Assembly (NCBI GenBank): GCA_903930515.1
Contig: CAIYYW010000062.1
Coordinates: 1 to 32,025, forward strand
Direction: 5' to 3'
Source: an uncultured delta proteobacterium
Lineage (GTDB): Bacteria > RBG-13-61-14 > DRUE01
Length of the DNA stretch: 32,025 nt
Position 1 is the first letter of the stretch; each line of letters opens with the position of its first letter. This document shows, piece by piece, positions 23,516 to 32,013 of this stretch. The notes beneath the pieces are model-generated. The model saw only the letters and a program-made list of their open reading frames with translations, made no database searches and was not told the DNA's origin. Both the position numbers and the translations under genes were made by a program.

Positions 23516-25591
23516 CTAACCCGCCATTCCGGATAGGACCATGAAGATTCCAGCGATGGTCAGGGCGATGCTGAGGATCAGCTTGATGTGATATACATAA
23601 CAATTGTAGGACTTGCCGTCCACGATCAGCTCCCGCATCTCCAAGTAGGGCATCGGCGACCTCCGGTACCATCCCTTCACGATCACCTTCTTGCCGATGA
23701 TGCCCTGGGTGCGGAACAATCCGAACAAAAACTCCACCAGCCGGAGCGGCTGTCGGTAATCCAAAAAGATAAACCCGGTCTCGTCCTGAAGCACCAGGTC
23801 ATCGCTCCAGATCAATCCGGGGATGCCCTTGCCGATGATCGTCCCGCGCAGGCTGGCCGGGACCGGCCGGACCCCGCTGACCTTGACATTCTTGAACAAG
23901 CCCCCGACCCGGTAGGGCGGGAAATCACCGGAGCGGTAGCTGAACAACACTCGGGCCAGGAACCCGATCCCGACTCCGAGCACTCCCAGCCCCCAAGCAT
24001 AGGAAGGGAATTGACGGTTTAAGATCCCGTCGGCAACCACCGGGAGCAAAAATATAACCGGCGCAATCAGCGGCGCCAGGTAGAACAAAATATCCACCAG
24101 GAATTCGTCCCAATAACTTTCCGGCTTTTTCAGATCAAAATTCACCAGCGGCTTTTGTCCCATTGCCTCGGCCAAATTACCGAGCGCCTGGATCCGCTTG
24201 GCCGGAAGGGGATGAGTGGAATTCAATTCATACCAACCCGCCCAGGGATTCCACAAATCCCATTGCATCGCGCCGATCAAATTTTCCCGGCTGAAATTCT
24301 CCCCGCCCCCGGCCAGAGTGACCGAAGCCAATGCCCGCGCCGCCTCCGGATTGAAAATACCGAGCGCCTGGACCGCGGCGCTTCCCGCGGCCGCGATCGG
24401 ACGGGCCTCTTCCTTGGCGCCCGCGGTCTGGAGCTGCTCGTTCCGGGCCAGGCCGTAAGCCACCTTGACCAGGCCCCGCGCCAGCGCGTTCGGGTTCCCG
24501 GTGGCTTCTCCGGAGAAGCGGTCCGCGTAATACTCGCGGGTGCGGGATAGGAACAGCACAATGTATTGAGAGATGATGTAAAGAACGAACGCGACCACCG
24601 CGACCAGGGCGAAATACCCGCGCGGATCGTTCTTGCCCCTTTTCCCTTTACTGCCCGCGATCCGCATCCCGACCCGAAAGATCAGGTAGAGCACCTCCGG
24701 AACCAGCATCGCCGTGGTCATAACCGCCATATCCCAGTGGAGCGCGTGTCCGAGTTCGTGCGCGGTCACCGCTTCCAGTTCGTCCTCCTGAAGGATGTTG
24801 AGCAAGCCCCGGGTGAGAATGATCCGAGCCGTGTCCGGAGATAATCCATAGGTAAAGGCATTCGGGTTGCCGTCCTCAATGATCCCTATTTTCGGATACG
24901 GGATCGCGTGAATCCCAACCTGGCGGCTGATGAAATCGTTGAGATGCTTGGGAAGGTCCATCGGGCCGACCCAATGCATTGACTGGAACCATTGCAAAGT
25001 CAGGTCCATCACGAACGGGCTGATCAGGAACTGCAACAAGGCGAAAACCACCACGAACAAAAACGCGGCCAGGATCGGCAGTTGCATATATTCAACCATC
25101 AGCACGAAAAAGAAGAAAACCAATCCGTAAAGAATGGACAACACCATCACCGACCGAAGCGCCAGGCTGGGGAGTCGCATCGCCCCCGTAACCGCTCCCG
25201 CCCCTGCGGCTATCCCCGCGGCCCTTCCCGCGCTTTGCCCCATCCGCTCCGCGCCGGGAATTTTCCGCTTGCCGGTCAACTTATTCAACGCGGCCAATTC
25301 CCCCGGATCAAACCAGAGGCCGCCGCAGGTCGGGCAATGGTCTATCTCCAGGGATGGTTCAATCAAGCCGCCCCGGGACATAGGCTTTTCACAGCGCGGG
25401 CAATTTATTTCCGACCGATGCTCCCCGATCAGGGGCTCCTGAAGTTTTTGCGAAACCTCGGACGGGTTCTGGGCAAAATAATTGATCTCCCCTCCGTCCA
25501 TCCACAGACCCTTGCAGGCCGGGCAGAAATCCAACATCACCCCCTGCTGATCCATCTCCTTCATTTCCTGCCGGCAGTGCGGACATTTCAT
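23516..25591 (-). CDS. M48-family membrane metalloprotease fused to two N-terminal TFIIB-type zinc ribbons
   Basis: 691 residues from ATG 25591, fixed by GGAGG 9-10 bases upstream and by the zinc ribbon starting at residue 3. Two ribbons follow one another: CPHC...FCPACKGLWMDGGEI (about 3-38) and CPRC...CPTCGGLWFDPGEL (about 63-100). Transmembrane helices (about 135-185) lead to an HtpX-like M48 domain with the zinc site AHELGHALHWD (about 277-287) and third ligand in REYYADRFSGE (about 352-362), and an STHPLPAKRI motif. The C-terminal third has two or three more helices and a soluble segment (GTIIGKGIPGLIWSDDLVLQDETGFIFLDYRQPL...VIVKGWYRR) that looks like a small OB/beta-barrel. HtpX-like enzymes degrade damaged membrane proteins; the ribbons may recruit partners or sense metal. 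The long open frame upstream of 25591 is not coding. Confidence 0.88.
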   Translation of the reverse strand: MKCPHCRQEMKEMDQQGVMLDFCPACKGLWMDGGEINYFAQNPSEVSQKLQEPLIGEHRSEINCPRCEKPMSRGGLIEPSLEIDHCPTCGGLWFDPGELAALNKLTGKRKIPGAERMGQSAGRAAGIAAGAGAVTGAMRLPSLALRSVMVLSILYGLVFFFFVLMVEYMQLPILAAFLFVVVFALLQFLISPFVMDLTLQWFQSMHWVGPMDLPKHLNDFISRQVGIHAIPYPKIGIIEDGNPNAFTYGLSPDTARIILTRGLLNILQEDELEAVTAHELGHALHWDMAVMTTAMLVPEVLYLIFRVGMRIAGSKGKRGKNDPRGYFALVAVVAFVLYIISQYIVLFLSRTREYYADRFSGEATGNPNALARGLVKVAYGLARNEQLQTAGAKEEARPIAAAGSAAVQALGIFNPEAARALASVTLAGGGENFSRENLIGAMQWDLWNPWAGWYELNSTHPLPAKRIQALGNLAEAMGQKPLVNFDLKKPESYWDEFLVDILFYLAPLIAPVIFLLPVVADGILNRQFPSYAWGLGVLGVGIGFLARVLFSYRSGDFPPYRVGGLFKNVKVSGVRPVPASLRGTIIGKGIPGLIWSDDLVLQDETGFIFLDYRQPLRLVEFLFGLFRTQGIIGKKVIVKGWYRRSPMPYLEMRELIVDGKSYNCYVYHIKLILSIALTIAGIFMVLSGMAG

Positions 25592-25660
25592 AAAATATAT
25601 CCTCCAATTCCCTTTTAAAGCAGATATGATATTCTTACCGCAACTTAAAGGAGATTCAAA

Positions 25661-27166
25661 ATGAGAAAACTTTTGTTGATAAACATTTTGGTTCTGGCCG
25701 GAGCGCTTGCTATTTTTAAATCCGGCCGGGCAGAGGCGATCCAGCCGGAGAAAGGGGTCCGGTTCGCTTCTCCGGAAATGACCCGGCTGGACCAATCGGC
25801 ATCGGCCCGGGAATGGGACCGGGGATTCCAGGCGGTTTATCGCACCCTGCTCAATAACCTGCATTTGCCGACCCGCGCTTTTAAAACCCGGTATGCCTAT
25901 CCCTCCCCGATTTTCCGGGGCGTTTACCTGTGGGACAGCTCGTTCATCGCGCAGGTATGGAAACCCTGGGATGATGAGACCGCGGAAGATGTGCTGAGGG
26001 CGGTGCTGGATAATGCGGCGCCGAACGGGAGGCTCAAGCATTTTGTCAGCCCTTATGACAAGAGCGAATACACCCAGCCGCCGGTGATCGCATGGTCGGT
26101 CTGGGAAATTTACCGGTGGAGCGGAGACCGGGAATTTTTGGCTTACGCCTATCCGATCCTGAAAAAATATCAGCTCTGGCTGTCGGTCCATCGCCGTTTG
26201 CCCGGCGGCCTTTACTTCTGGGCACATTCCTACGAGTCCGGCATTGACAACTCGCCCCGCTTCACCTCCGCGGACGAGAAAATAAAGAAAGATACCACTT
26301 CCCTTGCCGCGATTGACTTGAACTCCTATGTATATAGCCAGAATATACTGCTCGCCAGAATGGCGGAAGTTCTGGGCAAGCCCGAAGAGGCCCGGGTGTT
26401 CCAAAAAAACGCCGCCGACCTGGCCGGGTTGATCAACGAAAAATTATGGGACCCGGGCACCGGCTATTATTACGACCTTGACCTTAAGACCGATCAACTG
26501 GTGAAAATACGCACCATCGCGTCTTTTATTCCGCTCTTTGCCGGAGCCGCGGATGAGCAGAGGGCTGAAATCGCCCGCGGTCATCTGATGGACCCGAAAG
26601 AGTTCAACACCTTTTTCCCGCTCCCGAGCGTGGCGCGCTCCGACCCTGAATTTCAAAAAGACTGCTGGCGCGGTCCGGTCTGGATCAATACCGCGGATAT
26701 GGCAATCATCGGGTTGAAGAATTACGGCTTTGAGAAAGACGCGGCCGAGCTGGCCTGGAAGGTCGTGGACGGCGTATATCGGAACTACGGCCTGACCGGG
26801 AAACTGGTGGAGTTTTACGATCCGGACCAGGACGGGTTTAAGGACTTGCACCGGAAGCGCGGTAATATTTATAAACGGCTGACCCTCGGCGACAAGCCCC
26901 AGCCCAATTTCATCGGATGGACCGGCCTGGTCAACACCATCCTGATTGAAAAACTGATCGGGTTTCATAAAGAGAACGGTAAAAAATATCTCGCGCCTGA
27001 TTTTCCGGATTCCGCAAAGGGCGCCGGCTTCAAGCTCGTTTTGCCCCGGGAAAATATCTCCCTGGAGATAGAAGTCCTGGATCAGGGAAACAGCAGGGGG
27101 AAAATACTCACTGAAAAAGGTTTCCAAAACTTTTCGCTCCGGCCGGGAGAAAAACTGGAGCTGTAA
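25661..27166 (+). CDS. Secreted GH63/GH37 (trehalase-like) glycoside hydrolase
   Basis: 501 residues with a signal peptide (LLLINILVLAGALAIFKSGRAEA) and a good ribosome site (AAAGGAG). The mature part reads as an (alpha/alpha)6 barrel of the GH63/trehalase/mannosylglycerate-hydrolase group: GVYLWDSSFIAQVW (about 87-100), YTQPPVIAWSVWEIY, AHSYESGIDNSPRF (about 187-200, whose Asp is the likely catalytic acid), CWRGPVWINTADMAIIGL (about 340) and LVEFYDPDQDG (about 383). The substrate is probably an alpha-glucoside or mannosylglycerate-type compound; it cannot be named. It is divergent from the M48 gene with only 69 bases between starts. A TATGAT at 25625-25630 could be its -10, but no convincing -35 is seen. 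Confidence 0.83.
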   Translation: MRKLLLINILVLAGALAIFKSGRAEAIQPEKGVRFASPEMTRLDQSASAREWDRGFQAVYRTLLNNLHLPTRAFKTRYAYPSPIFRGVYLWDSSFIAQVWKPWDDETAEDVLRAVLDNAAPNGRLKHFVSPYDKSEYTQPPVIAWSVWEIYRWSGDREFLAYAYPILKKYQLWLSVHRRLPGGLYFWAHSYESGIDNSPRFTSADEKIKKDTTSLAAIDLNSYVYSQNILLARMAEVLGKPEEARVFQKNAADLAGLINEKLWDPGTGYYYDLDLKTDQLVKIRTIASFIPLFAGAADEQRAEIARGHLMDPKEFNTFFPLPSVARSDPEFQKDCWRGPVWINTADMAIIGLKNYGFEKDAAELAWKVVDGVYRNYGLTGKLVEFYDPDQDGFKDLHRKRGNIYKRLTLGDKPQPNFIGWTGLVNTILIEKLIGFHKENGKKYLAPDFPDSAKGAGFKLVLPRENISLEIEVLDQGNSRGKILTEKGFQNFSLRPGEKLEL

Positions 27167-27171
27167 AATTT

Positions 27172-27187
27172 ACGGCTGCCGTTTTTT
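27172..27187 (+). terminator. Short terminator after the glycoside hydrolase gene
   Basis: ACGGC-T-GCCGT followed by TTTTT, six bases after the stop codon. The stem is short, so strength is doubtful. Confidence 0.45.
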
Positions 27188-27193
27188 AGCGGG

Positions 27194-28677
27194 TCATTGC
27201 TTATGGTTCAAAACGCTGTGCCTTCTTCCGTAACTGAAATAAATTACCATCCCGATCAAGAGCCAGATGATCAGGCGCCACCAGTTTTCCGAAGGCAGGG
27301 AGAACATCAGGAGCAAGCAGAAGAGGATGCCCAGGATCGGGAACACGGGAAAGAAAGGGACCTTGAAGGGCCGGTGCGCCTCGGGATGACGGATGCGCAT
27401 CACCAGCACCGCGGCGCAGACGATCACGAACGCGAGCAGGGTGCCGATATTGACCAGCTCCGCCAGGATCCGGAGCGGGATGAACGCTCCCATCAGTCCC
27501 ACGCAAATCCCGGTGACAATGGTTCCCTTCCAGGGGGTCCGGAAACGCTCGTGGACCGCGGCGAAAAAGCTGCGCGGAAGGAGACCGTCTCTGGCCATTG
27601 CCAGGAGCACCCGCGGCTGGGAGAGCATCATCACCAGCAAGACCGAGGTGATCCCGGTGAGCGCTCCAGCGAGACCACGAATTGCGCCCAGGGCAGACCG
27701 ACCTGCTTGAAGGCGTTGGACACCGGCGCGTCAATGTTGATCTTGTCGTAAGGAACCATTCCGGTGAGCACCGCGGACACGGCGATGTATAAAACCGTGC
27801 AGATGATCAGGGAGGCGATGATCCCGATCGGGACATCCCGGCTCGGGTTCTTGGCCTCTTCCGCGTGGGTGGACACCGAGTCAAAGCCGATGTAGGCGAA
27901 AAATACGATCGCGGCGCCCGCCATCATCCCGAGCGGCTCCCCTCCTTTCGCGGTCATCCCGAATATGGTCTTCCCGAAAAAACTGATCCCGGTGTAGCCG
28001 AAGGGCGCGAACGGATGCCAGTTGGCGGGGTTGATGTAAAACACCCCCACCCCGATCACGAGCAGGACAACCGCCAATTTTATCGCCACCATAACCGCGT
28101 TAAACCCGGCGCTTTCGCGGATGCCTTTGACCAGGATCACGGTCAGGATCAGCGCGATGATTACCGCGGGCAGGTCCAACACCGCGCCGGTGGAAACGAT
28201 GGCGCCGGTGACGGTATCGTAATCAAACGGAGCGCGGGAGACGGCCTCCGGAATCTTTAAACCGAAAATGCCGATGAAGTCCTGAAAATAATGGCTCCAG
28301 CCGTGCGAGACGGTTGCGGAGGCCACCGTGTATTCCAGGATCAAATCCCAGCCGATGATCCAGGCGAAAAATTCCCCGAGCGTGGCGTAAGCGTAGGTGT
28401 AGGCGGACCCGGCCACCGGGACCATCGAGGCGAATTCCGCGTAGCAGAACGCGGCGAAGACACAGGCGGTTCCGGAAAGCACGAACGAGCCGATCAGGGC
28501 CGGGCCGGCCTTGTCGTGAGCCGCGATCCCGGTGAGCACGAAAATGCCGGTGCCGATGATGGCGCCGATCCCGAGGCTGGTGAGCGCAATCGGCCCCAGC
28601 ACCCGGCGCAACCGGTTCTCCCCCTTCATCTCCTCCAACAATAAGCTCAACGATTTTCTCGCGAACAGCTTTTTCAC
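27194..28677 (-). pseudogene. APC-family (cationic) amino-acid permease, split by a one-base frameshift
   Basis: The first part (28677 down to about 27667) encodes LTSLGIGAIIGTGIFVLTGIAA..., AEFASMVPVAGSAYTYAYATLGEF, and AYIGFDSVSTHAEEAKNPSRDVPIGI, hallmarks of the YfnA/CAT permeases. It then turns to nonsense (SLERSPGSPRSCW) and stops at 27631. The other frame resumes exactly where the family continues: inserting one G in the CTGG run at about 27666-27667 gives VVSLGALTGITSVLLVMMLSQPRVLLAMARDG and leads on to the normal C-terminus at 27194. The start is GTG 28677, with GGAGG eight bases upstream. The whole would be about 493 residues with roughly 12 membrane helices. It follows the methyltransferase pair by 62 bases on the same strand. 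Either a recent pseudogene or a base-calling error. Confidence 0.85.
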
Positions 28678-28739
28678 TTACCATTCCTCCGATCCAAGAA
28701 TTTGACCCCTGAACGAGCCTGCCCGGTCCGGCTGAAATT

Positions 28740-29546
28740 TTATTTCCAGAGACAGACCAGGCCGGTGTTTTCAATCCGGACCATCCCCTGGAACTCCGGG
28801 GTTTGCGACAGTTCGTTCAATCCCCGGGTAACCCCTTCCCAGTATCCGTAATCGTGCCAGATGATCAGGCCCCGGCCCTCGCGCAAAAGCTTGAGCCCGA
28901 GCCGGGAATCGTTGATCACATATTCATAGCTGTGGGAACCGTCAATAAAAACAAAATCCATTTTGCCGAAGTAAGGCGTGAAATCAAATTGCCCGGAATC
29001 GCCGTAAAGCTGGACGATTTTTTTCTTTTCCGGAAAGTCCTTCTCGTTCAACGCCCTGAATTTCGATCCCGATTCTTGTTTGTCAATAAAAACTTTTTCC
29101 TGAGGCGCCAGCGAAAGCAGGGCCTGATCCATTATCTTCCGGGGCAAATCCAAAGTATAAATCACCGTGTCCGGCCCGGAGTTGAGCGCCATATTAAAGG
29201 TGGATCTCCCGTCAAAAGTGCCGATCTCAAGAATAGCCTTGGGGTCCTGCTTCTTCACCAAAGCCCCGAGCAGGCAGATGTCCTGGAGCGGGGCGTCTCC
29301 TGGATTATCCTTGAGATATCCGATCCGGATCAAAAGCGGCTCCGCGATCAACTCCTTAAGATCCGACCGGGGCAGAAGCTCCGGGATTTTTTGCAGCGCC
29401 CGCGGGTTAAAATGAAGGATAACCTTGAAGAGCAGTTCCCGGTTCTTCTGAAAAATCCAGCCCAGGCTGAACAGATACAGGGTGTAAGCCAGCGCCCTTA
29501 AATAGTTGTAAGCGAAGTTCAAAACTTTATTGAAAAAATTGAACAT
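28740..29546 (-). CDS. Class I SAM-dependent methyltransferase (Methyltransf_24-like), paralog 1
   Basis: 268 residues. AILEIGTFDGRSTFNMALNSG (about 104-124) is the glycine-rich AdoMet loop; TVIYTLDLPRK, VQLYGDSGQFDFTPYFGKMDFVFIDGSHSYEYVINDS and GLIIWHDYGYWEGV are the following strands, with the acidic DGSHSY motif typical of Methyltransf_24/cephalosporin-hydroxylase-like enzymes. The N-terminal ~60 residues form an amphipathic/hydrophobic helix pair (YNYLRALAYTLYLFSLGWIF) that may tie it to the membrane. It closely resembles the gene immediately upstream (62-base gap). Substrate unknown. Confidence 0.85.
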   Translation of the reverse strand: MFNFFNKVLNFAYNYLRALAYTLYLFSLGWIFQKNRELLFKVILHFNPRALQKIPELLPRSDLKELIAEPLLIRIGYLKDNPGDAPLQDICLLGALVKKQDPKAILEIGTFDGRSTFNMALNSGPDTVIYTLDLPRKIMDQALLSLAPQEKVFIDKQESGSKFRALNEKDFPEKKKIVQLYGDSGQFDFTPYFGKMDFVFIDGSHSYEYVINDSRLGLKLLREGRGLIIWHDYGYWEGVTRGLNELSQTPEFQGMVRIENTGLVCLWK

Positions 29547-29608
29547 CTGCTCTTAGTTTCTGATAAAATTTGCGCCAGCGCAAATCCGGCCCGCCCGTCC
29601 CTTCAAAA

Positions 29609-30430
29609 TCATTTCCAGAGGCAGACCAGCGAGGTGTTTTCCATCCGCGCCATCCCCTGGAACTCGGGCTCCCGGAATAGCTGGTTAAGCGCCTGGGTCA
29701 CCCCCGGCCAGGAACCGTAATCGTGCCAGATGATCAGGCCCCGGCCCCGGCGGAGCAGTTTCAGGCCGATCCGCGAGTCGTTGAGCACATAAGGATAACT
29801 GTGCGAGCCGTCAATCAGGACCAAATCCATTTTTCCCAGATACGGGCTGAAGTCAAAGCCCGCGGAATCCCCGTAAAGCTGGACGATCTTGTTTTTCTCC
29901 GGAAATTGATTCGGGTCCAGACTGAGAAACTTAGAGCCGGAACCTGGTTTGTCAATATATTTCCTTTCCGCCCCCTCAATCTCCAGCCGGGTTTGATTAA
30001 GCATCGCCGGCGGCAGGTCCAGGGTATAAATCGTCGCGTCCGGCCCGGAATTGAGCGCCATATTGAAAGTGGTCCGGCCCTCAAAAGTGCCGATCTCAAA
30101 AAGGGCTTGCGGGTTTTGCTTCTTCACCAGGGAAGCGATCAGGCAGAGATGACCGAGCGGCATATCTCCATGCTGGTGTTTGAGATAGCCGATCCGGATC
30201 GGAAGCGGCTCCGCGATCAACCCCGTAAGGTCCGACCGGGGCAGAAGCTCCGGGACTTTTTGCAGCGCCTGCGGGTTGAAATGAAGGATAACCTTGAAGA
30301 GCAGTTCCCGGTTCTTCTGAAAAATCCAGCCCAGGCTGAACAGATACAGGGTATCAGCCAGCGCCCTTAAATAGTTGTATGCGAAGGTCAGAACTTTATT
30401 GGAAAAATCGCCCACCTGCCCTTCGCTCAT
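29609..30430 (-). CDS. Class I SAM-dependent methyltransferase (Methyltransf_24-like), paralog 2
   Basis: 273 residues, a tandem paralog of the following gene along its whole length: shared NYLRALA.TLYLFSLGWIF, LLPRSDL..LIAEPL.IRIGYLK, EIGTF.GR.TFNMALNSGPD, IVQLYGDS and RGRGLIIWHDYG. The segment around PPAMLNQTRLEIEGAERKYIDK is the main divergent part. It begins only 3 bases after the stop of the acyl-CoA dehydrogenase gene with no clear ribosome site of its own, so its translation is likely coupled to that gene. Near-identical N-terminal codons with the second copy suggest a fairly recent duplication or gene conversion. Confidence 0.85.
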   Translation of the reverse strand: MSEGQVGDFSNKVLTFAYNYLRALADTLYLFSLGWIFQKNRELLFKVILHFNPQALQKVPELLPRSDLTGLIAEPLPIRIGYLKHQHGDMPLGHLCLIASLVKKQNPQALFEIGTFEGRTTFNMALNSGPDATIYTLDLPPAMLNQTRLEIEGAERKYIDKPGSGSKFLSLDPNQFPEKNKIVQLYGDSAGFDFSPYLGKMDLVLIDGSHSYPYVLNDSRIGLKLLRRGRGLIIWHDYGSWPGVTQALNQLFREPEFQGMARMENTSLVCLWK

Positions 30431-30433
30431 CCG

Positions 30434-31573
30434 CTAGACCGGAATCCTCCGGCTGATGATCTCTTTCATTATTTCGGTGGTGCCCGCGTAAATGGTCCCG
30501 ACCCGGACATCCCGATACATCCGCGCGATCGGGTATTCCTCCATATACCCGTAACCCCCGAAAAATTGCAGGCAGTCGTCAACCATATCCTTGAGCGTCT
30601 CGGTGGTCCAGTATTTGGCCATACAGGTCTCGGTCACCACATCCTGCTTATTCATATGCTCCTCAATCAGCCGGTCAACAAAGGCCCGCGCCAGCTCGGC
30701 TTGGGTGTACATCTCAGCCATCTTGAACCGGATGTGCTGGAACTTGGATATCGGACGGCCGAACGCGGTCCGCTCGTTGATGTATTTCCGGGTGATCTCC
30801 AGAACCCCGAACATCCCGGACACGCACCCGATCGCGCACACCAGCCGTTCCTGCTGCAGTTTCTGCATCAGATATAAAAATCCCTTGCCCACCTCGCCCA
30901 GCAAATTTCCCTCCGGGATATCGCAATCCTCAAACGCCAGTTCCGCGGTGTCCTGGCTGTGATACCCGATCTTCTCCAGCTTCCGACCCTTGATGTATCC
31001 CTTGGTCCCGTCCTCCACCAAAAACAGGCTCATCCCCTGGCTCCCCTTTTCGGCCTTGAGATCGGTCTTGGCCGCAACGATCACGGTGTTATTGAGGATG
31101 CCGTTGCTGATGAAGGTCTTGCTCCCGTTGATAATAAAGCGGTCGCCCTTTTTCACCGCGGTGGTTTTGATAGCCTGCAAATCCGACCCGGTGAAAGGCT
31201 CGGTCATTGCCACCGCCAGAATATTCTCCCCGGTGCACGCTCCGGGCAGATATTTTTTCCTCTGAGCCTCGCTCCCGTAGGTGTAGATATAGGGAGCGCA
31301 CACATCCGAATGAAGGATGTACATCACCCCCGGATAGGACGCCATTTCTTCCAGGATCACCACCGAGTAAAGGAAATCCGCGCCCGACCCGCCGTATTCC
31401 TCCGGAACCCACGGGCACAGAAAACCCTGCGCCCCGGCCTTCGTGTAAATCTCCCGCGGACAGATCCCGTCCTTTTCCCATTTCTCGTAATTGGGCGTGA
31501 TCTCCTTTTCCACAAACTTCTTCACCTGGCCCCGAAAAATCTCGTGCTCTTCCTTGAAGATCCTTCTCTTCAT
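30434..31573 (-). CDS. Acyl-CoA dehydrogenase
   Basis: 379 residues, standard length. Visible signatures: LAVAMTEPFTGSDLQAIKTTA (flavin and substrate contact), GSKTFISNG, NERTAFGRPISKFQHIRFKMAEM, CLQFFGGYGYMEEYPIARMYRDVRV and a C-terminal YAGTTEIMKEIISR. In medium-chain enzymes the catalytic base is the Glu of YEGT; here that position is Ala. A Glu occurs instead in KLQQERL (E242), as in long-chain and isovaleryl-CoA dehydrogenases, so a long- or branched-chain type is likelier. The enzyme oxidises acyl-CoA to the 2-enoyl form using FAD and passes electrons to ETF. AAGGAGG lies six bases before the ATG. First gene of a run with the two methyltransferases and the permease. Confidence 0.94.
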   Translation of the reverse strand: MKRRIFKEEHEIFRGQVKKFVEKEITPNYEKWEKDGICPREIYTKAGAQGFLCPWVPEEYGGSGADFLYSVVILEEMASYPGVMYILHSDVCAPYIYTYGSEAQRKKYLPGACTGENILAVAMTEPFTGSDLQAIKTTAVKKGDRFIINGSKTFISNGILNNTVIVAAKTDLKAEKGSQGMSLFLVEDGTKGYIKGRKLEKIGYHSQDTAELAFEDCDIPEGNLLGEVGKGFLYLMQKLQQERLVCAIGCVSGMFGVLEITRKYINERTAFGRPISKFQHIRFKMAEMYTQAELARAFVDRLIEEHMNKQDVVTETCMAKYWTTETLKDMVDDCLQFFGGYGYMEEYPIARMYRDVRVGTIYAGTTEIMKEIISRRIPV

Positions 31574-31602
31574 CTAAAGCCTCCTTGTTTCAAAATTGAC
31601 CT

Positions 31603-31631
31603 ATCATACCGAAATCCCTCTCTCTGAGCAA
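31603..31631 (-). promoter_or_regulatory. Promoter of the acyl-CoA dehydrogenase operon
   Basis: On the minus strand TTGCTC (31626-31631), 17-base spacer, TATGAT (31603-31608), about 30 bases before the start codon. Confidence 0.5.
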
Positions 31632-31724
31632 GAACGAATTTTTCGCCGCAAAGAATGCAAAGCGCAAAAAGAAAATTCGGGCCGCAGGCGTCCATCGTAT
31701 CCCGCGGGGTCTGTGAATAAATAT

Positions 31725-31750
31725 GCATATTCAAGTAATGCTGAATATGC
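31725..31750. repeat. Inverted repeat with 10-base loop
   Basis: GCATATTC (31725-31732) and GAATATGC (31743-31750) are perfect complements. The left arm also overlaps an AATATGCATATT palindrome. Confidence 0.6.
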
Positions 31751-31758
31751 CAAACTGC

Positions 31759-31785
31759 TTATCTTTAAACTAAAGCCCTGACCCC
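31759..31785 (-). repeat. Direct repeat copy 1 (starts GGGGTCAGG on the minus strand)
   Basis: 27 bases reading GGGGTCAGGGCT... and ending ...TTTAAAGATAA on the minus strand. It matches 31987-32013 at about 22 of 27 positions, in the same orientation, 228 bases away. Confidence 0.6.
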
Positions 31786-31883
31786 AATTCCGTTCGCCGA
31801 AGGGCAAGGGCTTTCCGGCCTGTCCTGCGTAGCCTTGGCGAAGCAGGATGGAAAGCTCTTTCCTGGCTGCGAACAATACTTTT

Positions 31884-31908
31884 TTGAGGCGCCAATTTGG
31901 CGCCTCAA
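31884..31908. repeat. 25-base perfect palindrome, family member 1
   Basis: Left arm TTGAGGCGCCAA, one central base, then its exact complement. Same TTGA...CAA-N-TTG...TCAA frame as the next two palindromes. Confidence 0.85.
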
Positions 31909-31910
31909 GG

Positions 31911-31935
31911 TTGAAATCACAAATTGTGATCTCAA
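31911..31935. repeat. 25-base palindrome, family member 2 (one mismatch)
   Basis: Left arm TTGAAATCACAA, one central base, right arm TTGTGATCTCAA. It begins 2 bases after member 1; one mismatch between arms. Confidence 0.8.
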
Positions 31936-31958
31936 AGCGGTAAACGCGGTTGGACATT

Positions 31959-31983
31959 TTGAGGTCGCAATTTGCGACCTCAA
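31959..31983. repeat. 25-base perfect palindrome, family member 3
   Basis: Left arm TTGAGGTCGCAA, one central base, then its exact complement. It directly precedes the second direct repeat. Confidence 0.85.
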
Positions 31984-31986
31984 ACA

Positions 31987-32013
31987 TTAACTTTAAATTT
32001 TAGACCTGACCCC
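31987..32013 (-). repeat. Direct repeat copy 2 (starts GGGGTCAGG on the minus strand)
   Basis: 27 bases reading GGGGTCAGGTCT... and ending ...TTTAAAGTTAA on the minus strand, matching 31759-31785. A block of this kind next to palindromes recalls the surroundings of REP-associated transposase elements, though no transposase is present in the window. Confidence 0.6.

Noticed and set aside
25592-26404. 271-residue extension of the protease frame upstream of 25591
   Set aside because: It runs antisense through the well-supported glycoside hydrolase gene and across the gap holding the ribosome site; the zinc ribbon begins at the inner start.
31604-31987. Open frame on the minus strand across the palindrome region
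   Set aside because: Much of the product is translated palindrome and it has no ribosome site; the start lies in one of the repeats.
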